Counted from the first letter of the stretch, positions 24,905 to 34,432 are shown. The stretch: DNA of 64,000 bases from Variovorax sp. TBS-050B (GCF_029893635.1 NZ_JARXYR010000002.1:1525001-1589000); one strand, 5' to 3'. The notes: generated by a model from the sequence alone, not told the origin. A program made the numbers and translations.

Positions 24905-25413
24905 TACAGCGGATGCTCGGTGTAGAAGCGCCCGCCGTGGAACAGCAGCGGCGAGGCGTTCGCGTCGTGCGTGCAGCGCTCCACCTCGCCGACGAAGATC
25001 ACATGGTCGCCTTCGTCGTAGCGGCTGCGGTTGAAGCATTCGAAGCTGGCGGCCGCGCCCGCGAGCACGGGCGCGCCGCCGAGGCCCTCGGTGAAGGCCA
25101 CGTCGACCCACCGGTCGATGTTCTTGGTGGCGAAGCGCTCGGCCAGCGCCTTCTGGTTGGCCGCGAGGATGTTGACGGCGTAGTGCGAACCGGCCCGCAG
25201 CGCCGGCATCGAGCCGGCGGCGCGCGCGAGGCTCCACAGCACCAGCGGCGGCGCCAGCGAGACCGAATTGAACGAGTTGGCGGTCAGGCCCACGAGCGTG
25301 CCGTCGCTCGATCGCGCGGTGACGATGGTCACCCCGGTGGCGAACATGCCGAGTGCCGCGCGGAATTCAGCGGGCGAGAAGGCGGGCGGCTGGGCGCGGC
25401 GGGCAGTGGTCAC
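24904..25413 (-). CDS. Flavin reductase (HpaC/NADH:FMN type)
   Basis: A 169-residue flavin-binding protein of the HpaC/DIM6 family that gives reduced FMN or FAD to a partner monooxygenase. Visible are MFATGVTIVTARS, LTANSFNSVSLAPPLVLWSL and the C-terminal HVIFVGEVE with LLFHGGRFY. I chose the GTG start at 25413, just before VTTARRAQPPAFSPAEF, because no good ATG precedes the conserved region; the start is uncertain. No monooxygenase gene is adjacent, so its partner must be elsewhere. Confidence 0.82.
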   Translation of the reverse strand: MTTARRAQPPAFSPAEFRAALGMFATGVTIVTARSSDGTLVGLTANSFNSVSLAPPLVLWSLARAAGSMPALRAGSHYAVNILAANQKALAERFATKNIDRWVDVAFTEGLGGAPVLAGAAASFECFNRSRYDEGDHVIFVGEVERCTHDANASPLLFHGGRFYTEHPL

Positions 25414-25454
25414 GAAACGGGCAGGGCGTTGGCTGGGCGGAGGACCATTTTGGC

Positions 25455-26366
25455 TCAGCGTGGCGCGGCCTGCTTGGCCGGGCCCATCAATGCCGTCACG
25501 AGCCGGCCATAGGCCGCGGCCGCGGCCGACGGCGTGCGGCCCGCGAGCGTGACCAGGCTGTAATGCGTCTGCATGCGCGCGAAGCCCGCGATCGGCAGCG
25601 CGGCGAGGCGCGGGGTGTCGGTGTCCAGCGCCGGTGCATGGGGCGCGAGGATCACCGCGTTGGCCGTCAGCGCAAGGTGGCGCAGCGTGCCTGGATCGTC
25701 GCAGGTGACGTTGAAGACGCCGCGGTCGGCGCGCTGTGCCTGGCGGTCGAAATACGCCGCCACTTCGGTCGGCAGGTTCGGGCCGGCGAGCGGATAGGCC
25801 ATGGCCTCGTCCAGCGTCACCTGCTTCTGCCGCCGCAGCGGATGCTTCGGCTGCACGAAGAACGACACCGGCAGGTCGGGCAGGCGCGCGAGCTTCAGGC
25901 CGGGCTGCTTCTTCAGGTCGCGGGTGTCGGCGATGAACAGGTCGAGCTGGCGCCGGTGCAGGCGCTCGCAGAGCGTGGCGGTGTCGGCGACCTCCATGCG
26001 CATGCGCAGCTGGGGATGGCGCTGCGCCATCTGCGACAGGGCCACGCGCCCGAGCGTGCTGGCCGCGAACGGCCCGAGGCCGACGGCCAGGCTGCCGATC
26101 GCGAGGCCTTCGAGCTGCAGCACGTCGCGCTGGATCTGGCCGGCGTCCGCGAGCAGCTCGCGCGCGCGCGCGAGCACCAACTCGCCGGCCTGCGTGAAGC
26201 GCGCGCTGCCGTAGGTCCGGTCGACCAGGCGCGCCTGCAGGCTGCCTTCGAGCGCATCGATGCTGCGCGAGAAGGCCGGCTGCGAAAGATGCGCCGCCTC
26301 TGCGGCGCGGCCGAAGCTGCCGTGCTCGGACAGCAGGACGAGATGGTGGAGCTGGCGCAGCTGCAT
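25455..26366 (-). CDS. LysR-family regulator
   Basis: A 303-residue LTTR. The helix-turn-helix SFGRAAEAAHLSQPAFSRSI is at about residues 17-36, and the effector domain (SLAVGLGPFAASTL) starts near residue 92. It is divergent from the alkyl/aryl sulfatase gene at 26474, with about 107 bases between starts, so it probably regulates that enzyme in response to a sulfate ester or its product. Confidence 0.88.
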   Translation of the reverse strand: MQLRQLHHLVLLSEHGSFGRAAEAAHLSQPAFSRSIDALEGSLQARLVDRTYGSARFTQAGELVLARARELLADAGQIQRDVLQLEGLAIGSLAVGLGPFAASTLGRVALSQMAQRHPQLRMRMEVADTATLCERLHRRQLDLFIADTRDLKKQPGLKLARLPDLPVSFFVQPKHPLRRQKQVTLDEAMAYPLAGPNLPTEVAAYFDRQAQRADRGVFNVTCDDPGTLRHLALTANAVILAPHAPALDTDTPRLAALPIAGFARMQTHYSLVTLAGRTPSAAAAAYGRLVTALMGPAKQAAPR

Positions 26367-26473
26367 TTTGCGTTCGGCTTAAAAAGTCTTCGCACATTTT
26401 GCATTTGCATTGGATTTGCCCGCTTCGGAGAATCGCCGCTCGCTCCTGCTCTCTCCGCGACCTCGCAGACACC

Positions 26474-28483
26474 ATGACCACGCCTTCGCGCTTCGCTCTT
26501 TGCTCTTCCGTCCTCTGCGCCGCGCTGGCCTGCAGCCTCGCGGCCGCGCCCGCCCGCGCGCAGACGGCCCCCAAGCCGCCGGAACCGGCCACGCTGCAGG
26601 CCCATGCCGAGATGGCGAAGGCGCTGCCGTTCGCCGACCGCCAGGACTTCGAGGATGCGATGCGCGGCTTCATCGGCACGGTGCCCGACGCGCTGGTGCC
26701 GGGCGCGGGCGCGCGCCCGGCCTGGAGCATGAAGCCGTACGACTTCCTGCAGGCGGCGCAGCCGGCCGACACGGTCAACCCGAGCCTGTGGCGGCAGGCG
26801 CAGCTCAATGCGATCCACGGCCTGTTCAAGGTGAGCGACCGCGTCTATCAGGTGCGCGGCTTCGACCTCGCGAACATGACCATCGTCGAAGGCGATGCGA
26901 GCCTGATCGTGATCGATCCGCTGCTCACCGCCGAGACCGCGCGCGCGGCGCTGGCGCTCTACCACCAGCACCGCCCGCGCAAGCCGGTCGGCACGGTGAT
27001 CTACACGCACGGGCACGTCGACCACTTCGGCGGCGTGAAGGGCGTGGTGGACGAGGCCGACGTGGCCGCGGGCAGGGTGCAGGTGATCGCGCCCGCCGGC
27101 TTCATGGAAACCGCGGTGGCCGAGAACATCCTCGCGGGCAACGCGATGAGCCGGCGCTCGCAGTACCAGTTCGGCACGCTGCTCGCGCCGGGCGCGCGCG
27201 GGCAGGTCGACACGGGGCTCGGCAAGGCGCTCGCGCGCGGCACCATCACGCTGATCGCGCCCACCTCCAGCATCGAGAAGCCCACCGAGACGCGCACGAT
27301 CGACGGCGTGCAGTTCGTCTTCAAGCTCGTGCCGGGCTCTGAGGCGCCCTCGGAAATGCTCATGTACCTGCCGCAGCAGCGCGTGCTCAACATGGCCGAG
27401 GACGTGACGCACAACATGCACAACCTCTACACGATCCGCGGCGCCGAGGTGCGCGACGGCAACCTGTGGTCGAAGTACATCGACGAGGCGCGCGTGGCCT
27501 TCGGCGGCGAGGCCGAGGTGCTGATCGCGCAGCACCACTGGCCCACCTTCGGCAGCGAGCGCATCGTCGGCCTGCTGAAGAAGCAGCGCGACATGTACAA
27601 GTTCATCAACGACCAGTCGCTGCGCCTGCTCAACCAGGGCTACACCGCGGCCGAGATCGCCGAGACGCTGCGCATGCCCGCGAGCCTGGCCAGGGAATGG
27701 TCCGCGCGCGGCTACTACGGCACGCTGCGCCACAACGCGAAGGGCGTCTACCAGAAGTACCTCGGCTGGTACGACGCGAACCCGGCCAACCTCGATCCGC
27801 TGCCGCCGGTGGAGGCCGCGAAGAAGACGATGCAGTACATGGGCGGGGCCGACGCGGTGGTCGCCCGCGCGCGCGAGGACTTCGCGAAAGGCGAATACCG
27901 CTGGGTCGCGAGCGCGATGAACCAGGTGGTGCATGCCGACCCCGCGAACCGCGCGGCGCGCGAGCTCGGCGCCGATGCGCTGGAGCAGCTCGGCTACCAG
28001 GCGGAGGCCGGCACCTGGCGCAGCGCCTACCTGGTGGGCGCGATGGAGCTGCGGCGCGGCGTGCCCAAGGTGCCGGGCGGCAGCAGCCTCAATGCCGACA
28101 CGCTGAAGGCGGTGAGCAACGAGCTGTTCTTCGACTTCCTCGGCGTGCGGCTCGATGCGGCCAAGGCCGAAGGCAAGACGATGGTGATCAACTGGCACTT
28201 CACCGATTCGGGCCAGAAGTTCGTGCTGACGCTCGAGAACTCGGCACTCACGCACGTGGCGGGCCGGCAGGCGGAGGCGGCGGATGCCAATGTGACGCTG
28301 AGCCGCGCGACGCTCGATGCGATCACGCTCAAGCAGACCAGCTTTCCCGAGGCGGTGCGCTCGGGCCAGGTGCGCGTCGAGGGCGACCGCGCGAAGCTCG
28401 GCGAACTGCTCGCGATGCTCGACACCTTCGAGCCGATGTTCCCGATCGTCGAGCCGCGCGCCGCTCAGCCGAAGAACCAGTAG
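26474..28483 (+). CDS. Alkyl/aryl sulfatase, metallo-beta-lactamase type (SdsA1/BDS1-like)
   Basis: Hydrolyses alkyl sulfate esters such as dodecyl sulfate to the alcohol and sulfate. The 669-residue precursor starts at the ATG at 26474, with a signal peptide ending AAAPARAQ, so it acts in the periplasm. The zinc motif THGHVDHFGG is at residues 178-187. After it come the family's dimerisation domain (GYTAAEIAETLRMP, SAMNQVVHADPANRAARELG) and a C-terminal SCP2-like domain (LGVRLDAAKAEGKTM, NWHFTDSGQKFVLTLENS) thought to bind the alkyl chain. Divergent LysR control is likely. The 3' end overlaps the convergent gene by 19 bases. Confidence 0.92.
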   Translation: MTTPSRFALCSSVLCAALACSLAAAPARAQTAPKPPEPATLQAHAEMAKALPFADRQDFEDAMRGFIGTVPDALVPGAGARPAWSMKPYDFLQAAQPADTVNPSLWRQAQLNAIHGLFKVSDRVYQVRGFDLANMTIVEGDASLIVIDPLLTAETARAALALYHQHRPRKPVGTVIYTHGHVDHFGGVKGVVDEADVAAGRVQVIAPAGFMETAVAENILAGNAMSRRSQYQFGTLLAPGARGQVDTGLGKALARGTITLIAPTSSIEKPTETRTIDGVQFVFKLVPGSEAPSEMLMYLPQQRVLNMAEDVTHNMHNLYTIRGAEVRDGNLWSKYIDEARVAFGGEAEVLIAQHHWPTFGSERIVGLLKKQRDMYKFINDQSLRLLNQGYTAAEIAETLRMPASLAREWSARGYYGTLRHNAKGVYQKYLGWYDANPANLDPLPPVEAAKKTMQYMGGADAVVARAREDFAKGEYRWVASAMNQVVHADPANRAARELGADALEQLGYQAEAGTWRSAYLVGAMELRRGVPKVPGGSSLNADTLKAVSNELFFDFLGVRLDAAKAEGKTMVINWHFTDSGQKFVLTLENSALTHVAGRQAEAADANVTLSRATLDAITLKQTSFPEAVRSGQVRVEGDRAKLGELLAMLDTFEPMFPIVEPRAAQPKNQ

Positions 28484-29694
28484 CAGACCGCGACGGCCGC
28501 CACCACGCCGGCCAGCTCGGCCGCGAGCGCGCAGGCCACCGCATGCCGTGCGCGCTGGATGCCGACCGCGCCGAAGTACACCGCGAGCACGTAGAAGGTG
28601 GTCTCGGTGCTGCCCTGGATGGTCGCGGCCACGAGCGCGGGAAAGCTGTCGACGCCCTGGCTCTTCATGGTCTCGATCAGCATCGCGCGCGCCGCGCTGC
28701 CCGAGAAGGGCTTGACCAGCGCGGTGGGCATCGCATCGACGAAGCGCGAATCCCAGCCGCCCATGTCCACCAGCCAGCGCAGGCCGCCGAGCGCGACGTC
28801 GAGCGCGCCCGAGGCCCGCAGCACGCCGACCGCGCACAGCATCGCGACCAGGTACGGCAGCAGGTTCTTCGCGATCTCGAAGCCGTCCTTCGCGCCCTCG
28901 ATGAAGCATTCGTAGACCTTGATGCGCCGCAGCGCCCCCACCAGCAGGAACGCGACGATCACGCCGAAGAGCACGAGATTGCCCAGGAGCGACGAGAGCG
29001 ATGCGATGGCCGCCGCCGACAGGCTGCCCAGCAGCGCCATGAAGCCGCCGAGCAGCAGCGCGCCCGGCACGAGGTAGGCCAGCACGACGGGATCCCACAG
29101 CCGCAGGCGCTGCACCGCGGCCACCGCGAGCAGGCCCGCGAGCGTCGAGGCGCTGGTGGCGAGCAGGATCGGCAGGAACACCATCGCCGGATCGGCCGCG
29201 CCCTGCTGCGCGCGGTACATGAAGATGGTTACGGGCAGCAGCGTGAGCGACGAGGCGTTGAGCACCAGGAACAGGATCTGCGCGTTCGTGGCCGTGAGCG
29301 GATCGGGGTTGAGCCGCTGCAGCTCACGCATCGCCTTCAGGCCGATCGGCGTGGCCGCGTTGTCGAGCCCGAGCGCATTGGCCGCGAAGTTCATCGTGAT
29401 GAGGCCCAGCGCCGGATGGCCCGCCGGCACGCCGGGCATGAGCCGCCGGAACAGCGGGCCGAGCATGCGTGCGAGCCAGCCGACCAGCCCGGCCGCCTCG
29501 GCGATGCGCAGGAAGCCGAGCCACAGCGTGAGCGTGCCGAACAGCAGCACCATCACCTCGACCGCGAGCCGCGCCATCGCGAAGAGGCTCTCGACGATCG
29601 CCGCGAACACGGCCGCATCGCCCCCCGCGAGCCAGCGCACCAGCGCCGCCAGCATCGCGGCGACGAAGAAACCCAGCCACAGGCCGTTGAGCAC
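28465..29694 (-). CDS. Fused SpmA-SpmB nucleoside-recognition (Gate-domain) membrane protein
   Basis: A 409-residue inner-membrane protein with about nine to ten hydrophobic segments. The N-terminal half has the SpmA pattern (MNFAANALGLDNAATPIGLK) and the C-terminal half the SpmB pattern (KPFSGSAARAMLIE, IQGSTETTFYVLAVYFGAVG). In Bacillus these are two spore-maturation proteins; here they are one chain in a non-sporulating lineage, a known arrangement with unclear substrate, possibly nucleoside transport. The gene lies 18 bases after the phosphoesterase gene on the same strand and is probably cotranscribed. Confidence 0.86.
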   Translation of the reverse strand: MLNGLWLGFFVAAMLAALVRWLAGGDAAVFAAIVESLFAMARLAVEVMVLLFGTLTLWLGFLRIAEAAGLVGWLARMLGPLFRRLMPGVPAGHPALGLITMNFAANALGLDNAATPIGLKAMRELQRLNPDPLTATNAQILFLVLNASSLTLLPVTIFMYRAQQGAADPAMVFLPILLATSASTLAGLLAVAAVQRLRLWDPVVLAYLVPGALLLGGFMALLGSLSAAAIASLSSLLGNLVLFGVIVAFLLVGALRRIKVYECFIEGAKDGFEIAKNLLPYLVAMLCAVGVLRASGALDVALGGLRWLVDMGGWDSRFVDAMPTALVKPFSGSAARAMLIETMKSQGVDSFPALVAATIQGSTETTFYVLAVYFGAVGIQRARHAVACALAAELAGVVAAVAVCYWFFG

Positions 29695-29712
29695 GCGTTT
29701 TTTCTTTCTGCG

Positions 29713-30522
29713 TCAGTTCACTTCGATCAGCAGCTGCGGGTGGAAGCCTTCCTGCTCGCCCTTGCCCTTGTAGCCGAGCGGATTGGCGACCACGCGGCAG
29801 CCGTTCCTCACGTAGTCGAAGGGGCAGTGCAGATGGCCGTGCAGCCACAGCTGCGCATGGGCGAGCAGCGGGTCGAGCGCATTGCAGAAGCCGGCCGTGC
29901 CCGGCGTGAGGCCGTAGCGCGGATCGGCGCTCGCGAGGCTGGGCGCGAAATGCGTGATCGCGACGGTGGTGCCCGCGAAGGGCTCGGCCAGCGCCTGTTC
30001 GAGCCAGGCCTGGCATTCGAGCGCCTGCGCGCGCAGCTCGGCCGCCATGAAGGGCCGGCCGTGGCGCACCGTGGCGGCCTTCTCGAGGTAGAAGTCGGCC
30101 GCGCGCATCGCCTTGCCGCGTTTCTTGAGCGCTTCGGCGAGCCCGTCGGTGCCGGGGTCCACCAGCGCGTCGAAGTCGGCCCAGAGCGTGGTGCCGACGA
30201 AGCGGATGCCGTCGATCACCGCGGTCTCGCGCTCCAGCCAGCGGATGTCGAGTTCGGCGCAGAGTTCGCGCAGCCGCGCGTGGGTCTGGTCGAAGTCGGT
30301 GTTGTCGTACTCGTGGTTGCCGGGCACGTAGACCACTGGCACGGGCCAGCCGCGGCGCGGCGAGAAGCGGCCGAGGCCGAAGTCGTCGTCGGCCAGCCGC
30401 GAGCCCTGCTGGTAGGAGCCGATGTCGCCCGCGAGCACCAGCATGTCGGCGCCGGGCACCGGCGCCGCATGGAAATGTGGGTGGGACTCCAGGTGCAGGT
30501 CGGAGAGCAGTTGCAGCTTCAT
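29713..30522 (-). CDS. Metallophosphoesterase
   Basis: A 269-residue calcineurin-like phosphoesterase. The metal motifs are in order: LLSDLHLE (Asp8, His10), LAGDIGSY, PGNHEYDN, ITHFAPS and a final WLHGHLH. No signal peptide, so cytoplasmic. Family members hydrolyse phosphodiesters or nucleotides; the substrate is not predictable. It probably heads an operon with the SpmAB-like gene. Confidence 0.88.
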   Translation of the reverse strand: MKLQLLSDLHLESHPHFHAAPVPGADMLVLAGDIGSYQQGSRLADDDFGLGRFSPRRGWPVPVVYVPGNHEYDNTDFDQTHARLRELCAELDIRWLERETAVIDGIRFVGTTLWADFDALVDPGTDGLAEALKKRGKAMRAADFYLEKAATVRHGRPFMAAELRAQALECQAWLEQALAEPFAGTTVAITHFAPSLASADPRYGLTPGTAGFCNALDPLLAHAQLWLHGHLHCPFDYVRNGCRVVANPLGYKGKGEQEGFHPQLLIEVN

Positions 30523-30599
30523 CGTCGTCGGGTCGGTGCGGCAAACCAGTCTATAGGAATCAGCCCATGCACAAAGCGCATGACAGGGGTGGTTTAAAT

Positions 30600-30617
30600 A
30601 CTAGGGATAACCCTTAT
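30600..30617. promoter_or_regulatory. TAGGG/CCCT promoter dyad, copy 1
   Basis: ACTAGGGATAACCCTTAT lies 47 bases before the small gene at 30665. It matches the 31883-31900 site at most positions (ACTAGGG-N2-AACCCTWAT). The two copies flank the LysR gene between them. Confidence 0.6.
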
Positions 30618-30664
30618 TCTTGAGCCATCAACCACTCCGCGCCGCCAAAAGCAGCGCAACCGTC

Positions 30665-30841
30665 ATGTTCAGCCTTCTTGCCCAAGTGGCCCGTTTCTTC
30701 CGTTCGACCCCGGCCGACAGCCTGCCGGCCAGCCATGCCGCCGTGCTGATGGAAAGCGCCGACAGCCGCGCCGGCCTCGACGCCCGCCAGGCGCAGGAAC
30801 TGCGCATCGCCGCCAGCACCTGGCTCAGCGTCGTCCGCTGA
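30665..30841 (+). CDS. Small hypothetical protein, 58 aa
   Basis: A short protein starting MFSLLAQVARFFRSTPADSL. It has an amphipathic N-terminus followed by a charged helix (GLDARQAQELRIAASTWLSV). The ATG at 30665 is chosen over an upstream one because the upstream residues look random. The gene carries the TAGGG/CCCT dyad upstream and is convergent with the LysR gene. I do not recognise the family; size and context suggest a membrane-associated regulatory or stress peptide, but this is a guess. Confidence 0.5.
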   Translation: MFSLLAQVARFFRSTPADSLPASHAAVLMESADSRAGLDARQAQELRIAASTWLSVVR

Positions 30842-30857
30842 GGCCCCTCGCCGGCAG

Positions 30858-31838
30858 TCAGCCGGCGGCCTTGCGCCCGAGCGCCGGGTCCGAAAACGCG
30901 GCCGCCGCCGAGCGCAACAGCGCGGTGCGCAGCCATTCGTGCGCATGCCCGTGCTGCGCGCGACGGTGCCAGATCGCATCGACGTGCACCATCGGCTGCT
31001 CGAAGGGCAGCTCGCGCAGCACCAGCTGGTCCTCGATGCCCGTCACGGTCACGAAGTGGCGCGGCAGCACCGTCAGAAGGTCGGAGTTGGCGACCACCCG
31101 GCCGGCGGTGAAGAACTGGTTCACCGTCACCACGATGTGGCGTTCGCGCCCCAGCGCGCCCAGCGTCTGGTCGATGAAGCCGTAGGGACGCCCCGAAAAG
31201 CTCACCAGCAGGTGCCGCGCGGCGCAGTAGTCGTCGAGCGTGAGCGGCTTCTGCGCGAGCGGATGGCCGCGCCGCATCACGCAGACGTATTCGCCGCGGT
31301 AGAGGCGCTGGGTCTCGAAGGCCACCCCCACGCCGGACTGGCCGCGCGCCGCGAGGCTCGCGATCACGGCCGGGAAGTAGCCCACGGCCATGTCGACCTC
31401 TTCCTGCTCCAGCATGCGCCGCGGATCGCGCGTGGTCAGCGGCAGCACGCGCAGCGAAATGGCGGGCGCTTCCTTCTCGACGATCTTCACCAGGCCGGGG
31501 ATCAACTCCGCCGCCGTGGCGTCGGCCATGGCGAGCAGGAAGGTGGTGTCGGCCGAAGCCGCATCGAACTCGCCGGGCGCGAGCGTGTGCTGCAGCTGCC
31601 GCAGCGCGTCGCGCACCGTGGGCCAGAGCGCCAGCGCGCGCGGCGTGGGCTCGACGCCCGCGCCCGAGCGGCTCACGAGTTCGTCGCCCAGCACTTCGCG
31701 CAGCCGGCGCAGCGCGTTGCTCACGGCCGGCTGGGTGATCGACAGGTTGCGCGCGGCCCGCGTGAGGTTGCGCTCCGCCATCACCTCGTCGAAGACGCGC
31801 AGGAGGTTGAGGTCGAGGGTGCGGAAGTTGACGTCCAT
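30858..31838 (-). CDS. LysR-family regulator (NodD/LeuO-like)
   Basis: A 326-residue LTTR of the subgroup starting FRTLDLNLLRVFDEVMAERN, with the helix-turn-helix NLTRAARNLSITQPAVSNAL at about residues 24-43. The effector domain starts near residue 95. It is divergent from the 182-residue membrane-protein gene and convergent with the 58-residue gene. Both of those have the same TAGGG/CCCT dyad upstream, so it is the natural candidate to bind it. Confidence 0.88.
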   Translation of the reverse strand: MDVNFRTLDLNLLRVFDEVMAERNLTRAARNLSITQPAVSNALRRLREVLGDELVSRSGAGVEPTPRALALWPTVRDALRQLQHTLAPGEFDAASADTTFLLAMADATAAELIPGLVKIVEKEAPAISLRVLPLTTRDPRRMLEQEEVDMAVGYFPAVIASLAARGQSGVGVAFETQRLYRGEYVCVMRRGHPLAQKPLTLDDYCAARHLLVSFSGRPYGFIDQTLGALGRERHIVVTVNQFFTAGRVVANSDLLTVLPRHFVTVTGIEDQLVLRELPFEQPMVHVDAIWHRRAQHGHAHEWLRTALLRSAAAAFSDPALGRKAAG

Positions 31839-31882
31839 CAGCGTTGTGAATGATAAACATCAGAAAGATAAAGTGGCAAAAC

Positions 31883-31900
31883 ACTAGGGCAAACCCTAAT
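31883..31900. promoter_or_regulatory. TAGGG/CCCT promoter dyad, copy 2
   Basis: ACTAGGGCAAACCCTAAT contains the dyad TAGGG-N4-CCCTA in the gap between the divergent LysR gene and the gene at 31949. It is closely related to the site at 30600-30617. Confidence 0.65.
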
Positions 31901-31948
31901 ATCTCCCCATCGGCGGCATTCGCCACTCATCCCACGGAGGGATTCATC

Positions 31949-32497
31949 ATGACCAGCTTCGTCCACGTCGACCAACCCACTGTCCATCCCGGCGTCGAGC
32001 GCGCCGAGATTCTTCTTGCGCGCATCCAGGCAGCCCGTGCGGGCGGCAACGGTGCGCGCCCCCTGATCGTCCTGCTGATCCTGGCCGTGCTGGCCGCGGC
32101 CGCGGTGGTGGCCGACAACCTCGTCACCCATTGGGACGAAGGCGCGCTGCTCGCGGCCTGGGCGGTGCTCTCTGCCGCGGTGTTCGCCGGCGTCGCGCTC
32201 TACGCCAGCTCGCTGCGCAGCGTCTTCGCCCGCGTGGCCGGCGTCTGGAACGCCGCCGCCCAGCGCCGCGCCGCGGCCCGTGCCGATGCCCGCTTCCTCG
32301 CCACCGCCAAGAGCGACCCGCGCATCATGCAGGAGCTGCAGGCCGCCACCTGGCGCGAAGAGTCGCAGGGCAAGATCCCGGCCGCTGCCGCCGCCAAGGT
32401 CGACGCCCTGGCCCGCATGGCCGAGCGCTCGAACGAAGCCCGCATGCCGACGATCTACGAAGCCATGCGCCGCATGAACAGCTCGCGCTACTACTGA
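31949..32497 (+). CDS. Hypothetical membrane protein, 182 aa
   Basis: The protein starts MTSFVHVDQPTVHPGVERAE after a good ribosome-binding site (CGGAGGG). Two hydrophobic segments (about residues 38-55 and 67-88) are followed by a long alanine- and arginine-rich cytoplasmic helix and a C-terminus ending NSSRYY. I do not recognise a family. It is followed by a strong terminator, so it is a single-gene unit. The shared dyad with the 58-residue gene suggests coregulation by the intervening LysR protein. Confidence 0.65.
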   Translation: MTSFVHVDQPTVHPGVERAEILLARIQAARAGGNGARPLIVLLILAVLAAAAVVADNLVTHWDEGALLAAWAVLSAAVFAGVALYASSLRSVFARVAGVWNAAAQRRAAARADARFLATAKSDPRIMQELQAATWREESQGKIPAAAAAKVDALARMAERSNEARMPTIYEAMRRMNSSRYY

Positions 32498-32516
32498 TCG
32501 GCCGCCAGGCCGCACG

Positions 32517-32545
32517 AAAAAGCCGCCCCGAGGGGCGGCTTTTTT
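32517..32545. terminator. Bidirectional rho-independent terminator
   Basis: AGCCGCCCC and GGGGCGGCT form a stem flanked by an A-run on the left and six T on the right. It sits between convergent genes, the 182-residue membrane protein and pckG, and should serve both. Confidence 0.9.
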
Positions 32546-32563
32546 CATGGGCGCTGCGGCGCC

Positions 32564-34432
32564 TCAGGCGGCCAGGCGCTGCTCGATGGCGGCGCGGGTC
32601 TCGGGCAGCTCCTTCGGCAGGTGGTGCTTGAGCTGCTCGAACAGCTCGGCATGGAGCTTGAGTTCGGCTTCCCAGGCGGCCTTGTCGATGCTCGTGACGC
32701 TCTTGAACTGCTCGGCGCTGAAGTCCAGGCCGGTCCAGTTGAGTTCCTCGTAGCGCGGGCTCACGCCGAACACGTGGTCGACGCCCTCGGCCTTGCCTTC
32801 GATGCGGTCGATCATCCACTTGAGCACGCGCATGTTCTCGCCGTAGCCGGGCCAGACGAACTTGCCGTCCGGGCCCTTGCGGAACCAGTTGGTGGTGAAG
32901 ATGCGCGGCTGCTTCGCGCCCGAGGCTTCGAGCTTCCTGCCGAGGTCGAGCCAGTGCTGGAAGTAGTCGCTCATGTTGTAGCCCATGAAGGCCAGCATCG
33001 CGAACGGATCGCGGCGCACCACGCCGACCTGGCCGACGATGGCCGCGGTGGTTTCCGAGCCCATGGTGGCGGCCATGTAGACGCCTTCGGTCCAGTTGCG
33101 GCCTTCGGTCACGAGCGGCACGGTGGTCGAGCGGCGGCCGCCGAAGATGAAGGCGTCGATCGGCACGCCGGCCGGATCGTCCCAGGCCGGGTCGAGCGCG
33201 GGGTTGTTGGTGGCGGCCACGGTGAAGCGCGAGTTCGGATGCGCGGCCTTGGCGCCGGTCTCCTTGGCGATCGCGGGCGTCCAGTCCTTGCCCTGCCAGT
33301 CGATCAGGTGCTCGGGCAGCTTCTTGCCGGGCACGTCGTCCTCCAGGCCTTCCCACCAGACGTCGCCGTCGTCGGTCAGCGCCACGTTGGTGAAGATCAC
33401 GTCGCGGTCGAGGCTCTTGAGGCAGTTCGGGTTGGTCTTGAGGTTGGTGCCGGGGGCCACGCCGAAGTAGCCGGCCTCGGGGTTGATCGCGTACATGCGG
33501 CCATCCTTGCCGGGCTTGATCCAGGCGATGTCGTCGCCGATGGTCGTGACCTTCCAGCCCTCGAAGCCCGCGGGCGGCACCAGCATCGAGAAGTTGGTCT
33601 TGCCGCAGGCCGAGGGGAAGGCGGCGGCCACGTGGTACTTCTTGCCCTCGGGCGAGGTCACGCCCAGGATCAGCATGTGCTCGGCGAGCCAGCCTTCGTC
33701 GCGGCCCATGGTGGAGGCGATGCGCAGCGCGAAGCACTTCTTGCCGAGCAGCGCGTTGCCGCCGTAGCCCGAGCCGTAGCTCCAGATCTCGCGCGTCTCG
33801 GGGTAGTGCACGATGTACTTGGTCTTGTTGCAGGGCCAGGCCACGTCCTTCTGGCCCGGCTCGAGCGGCGCACCCACGGTGTGGACGCAGGGCACGAACT
33901 CGCCGTCGGCGCCGAGCACGTCGTACACGGCCTTGCCCATGCGGGTCATGATGCGCATGTTGACGGCGACGTAGGGGCTGTCCGACAGCTCGATGCCGAT
34001 GTGGGCGATCGGCGAGCCCAGCGGGCCCATGCTGAAGGGCACCACGTACATCGTGCGGCCCTTCATGCAGCCGTCGAACAGCGGCTGCAGCGTGGCGCGC
34101 ATCTCGGCCGGGGCCACCCAGTTGTTGGTGGGGCCGGCGTTCTCCTTCTGCTCGGAGCAGATGAAGGTGCGGTCCTCGACGCGTGCGACGTCGCTCGGGT
34201 CGGACAACGCGAGGAAGGAGTCGGGGCGCTTGGCCGGATTGAGCTTCTTGAAGGTGCCCGCATCCACCAGCTTCTGGCAGAGGCGGTCATACTCTTCCTT
34301 GCTGCCGTCGCACCAGTAGACGGCCTCGGGTTTGCAGAGCGCGGCCATTTCGGCCACCCAGGCAATCAGCTTCGCGTTCTTGACGTATGAGGGTGCCTGA
34401 ATGGCGAGGCCCTGCATCGTGGGTGCGTTCAT
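32564..34432 (-). CDS. pckG: Phosphoenolpyruvate carboxykinase (GTP)
   Basis: Converts oxaloacetate and GTP to phosphoenolpyruvate for gluconeogenesis. The 622-residue length is that of the GTP-dependent family. Visible are [20 protein letters not shown], the P-loop FPSACGKTN (about 272-280), TIGDDIAWI, with metal and substrate residues, and [15 protein letters not shown] strong ribosome-binding site (TAGGAGA) precedes the start. A LacI/Cra-like AAACGTTT site and a long palindrome lie in the leader. This fits an organism growing on organic and amino acids. Confidence 0.96.
   Translation of the reverse strand: MNAPTMQGLAIQAPSYVKNAKLIAWVAEMAALCKPEAVYWCDGSKEEYDRLCQKLVDAGTFKKLNPAKRPDSFLALSDPSDVARVEDRTFICSEQKENAGPTNNWVAPAEMRATLQPLFDGCMKGRTMYVVPFSMGPLGSPIAHIGIELSDSPYVAVNMRIMTRMGKAVYDVLGADGEFVPCVHTVGAPLEPGQKDVAWPCNKTKYIVHYPETREIWSYGSGYGGNALLGKKCFALRIASTMGRDEGWLAEHMLILGVTSPEGKKYHVAAAFPSACGKTNFSMLVPPAGFEGWKVTTIGDDIAWIKPGKDGRMYAINPEAGYFGVAPGTNLKTNPNCLKSLDRDVIFTNVALTDDGDVWWEGLEDDVPGKKLPEHLIDWQGKDWTPAIAKETGAKAAHPNSRFTVAATNNPALDPAWDDPAGVPIDAFIFGGRRSTTVPLVTEGRNWTEGVYMAATMGSETTAAIVGQVGVVRRDPFAMLAFMGYNMSDYFQHWLDLGRKLEASGAKQPRIFTTNWFRKGPDGKFVWPGYGENMRVLKWMIDRIEGKAEGVDHVFGVSPRYEELNWTGLDFSAEQFKSVTSIDKAAWEAELKLHAELFEQLKHHLPKELPETRAAIEQRLAA

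Noticed and set aside
25913..29098. Open frame of 1061 codons on the minus strand
   Set aside because: It runs across the sulfatase, part of a LysR gene and part of the SpmAB gene in shadow frames, and its composition is biased and without motifs.
32621..34390. Long open frame (589 codons) opposite pckG
   Set aside because: It is antisense to a clear PEP carboxykinase, with low-complexity Ala/Arg/His/Val composition, as expected from high-GC shadow frames.
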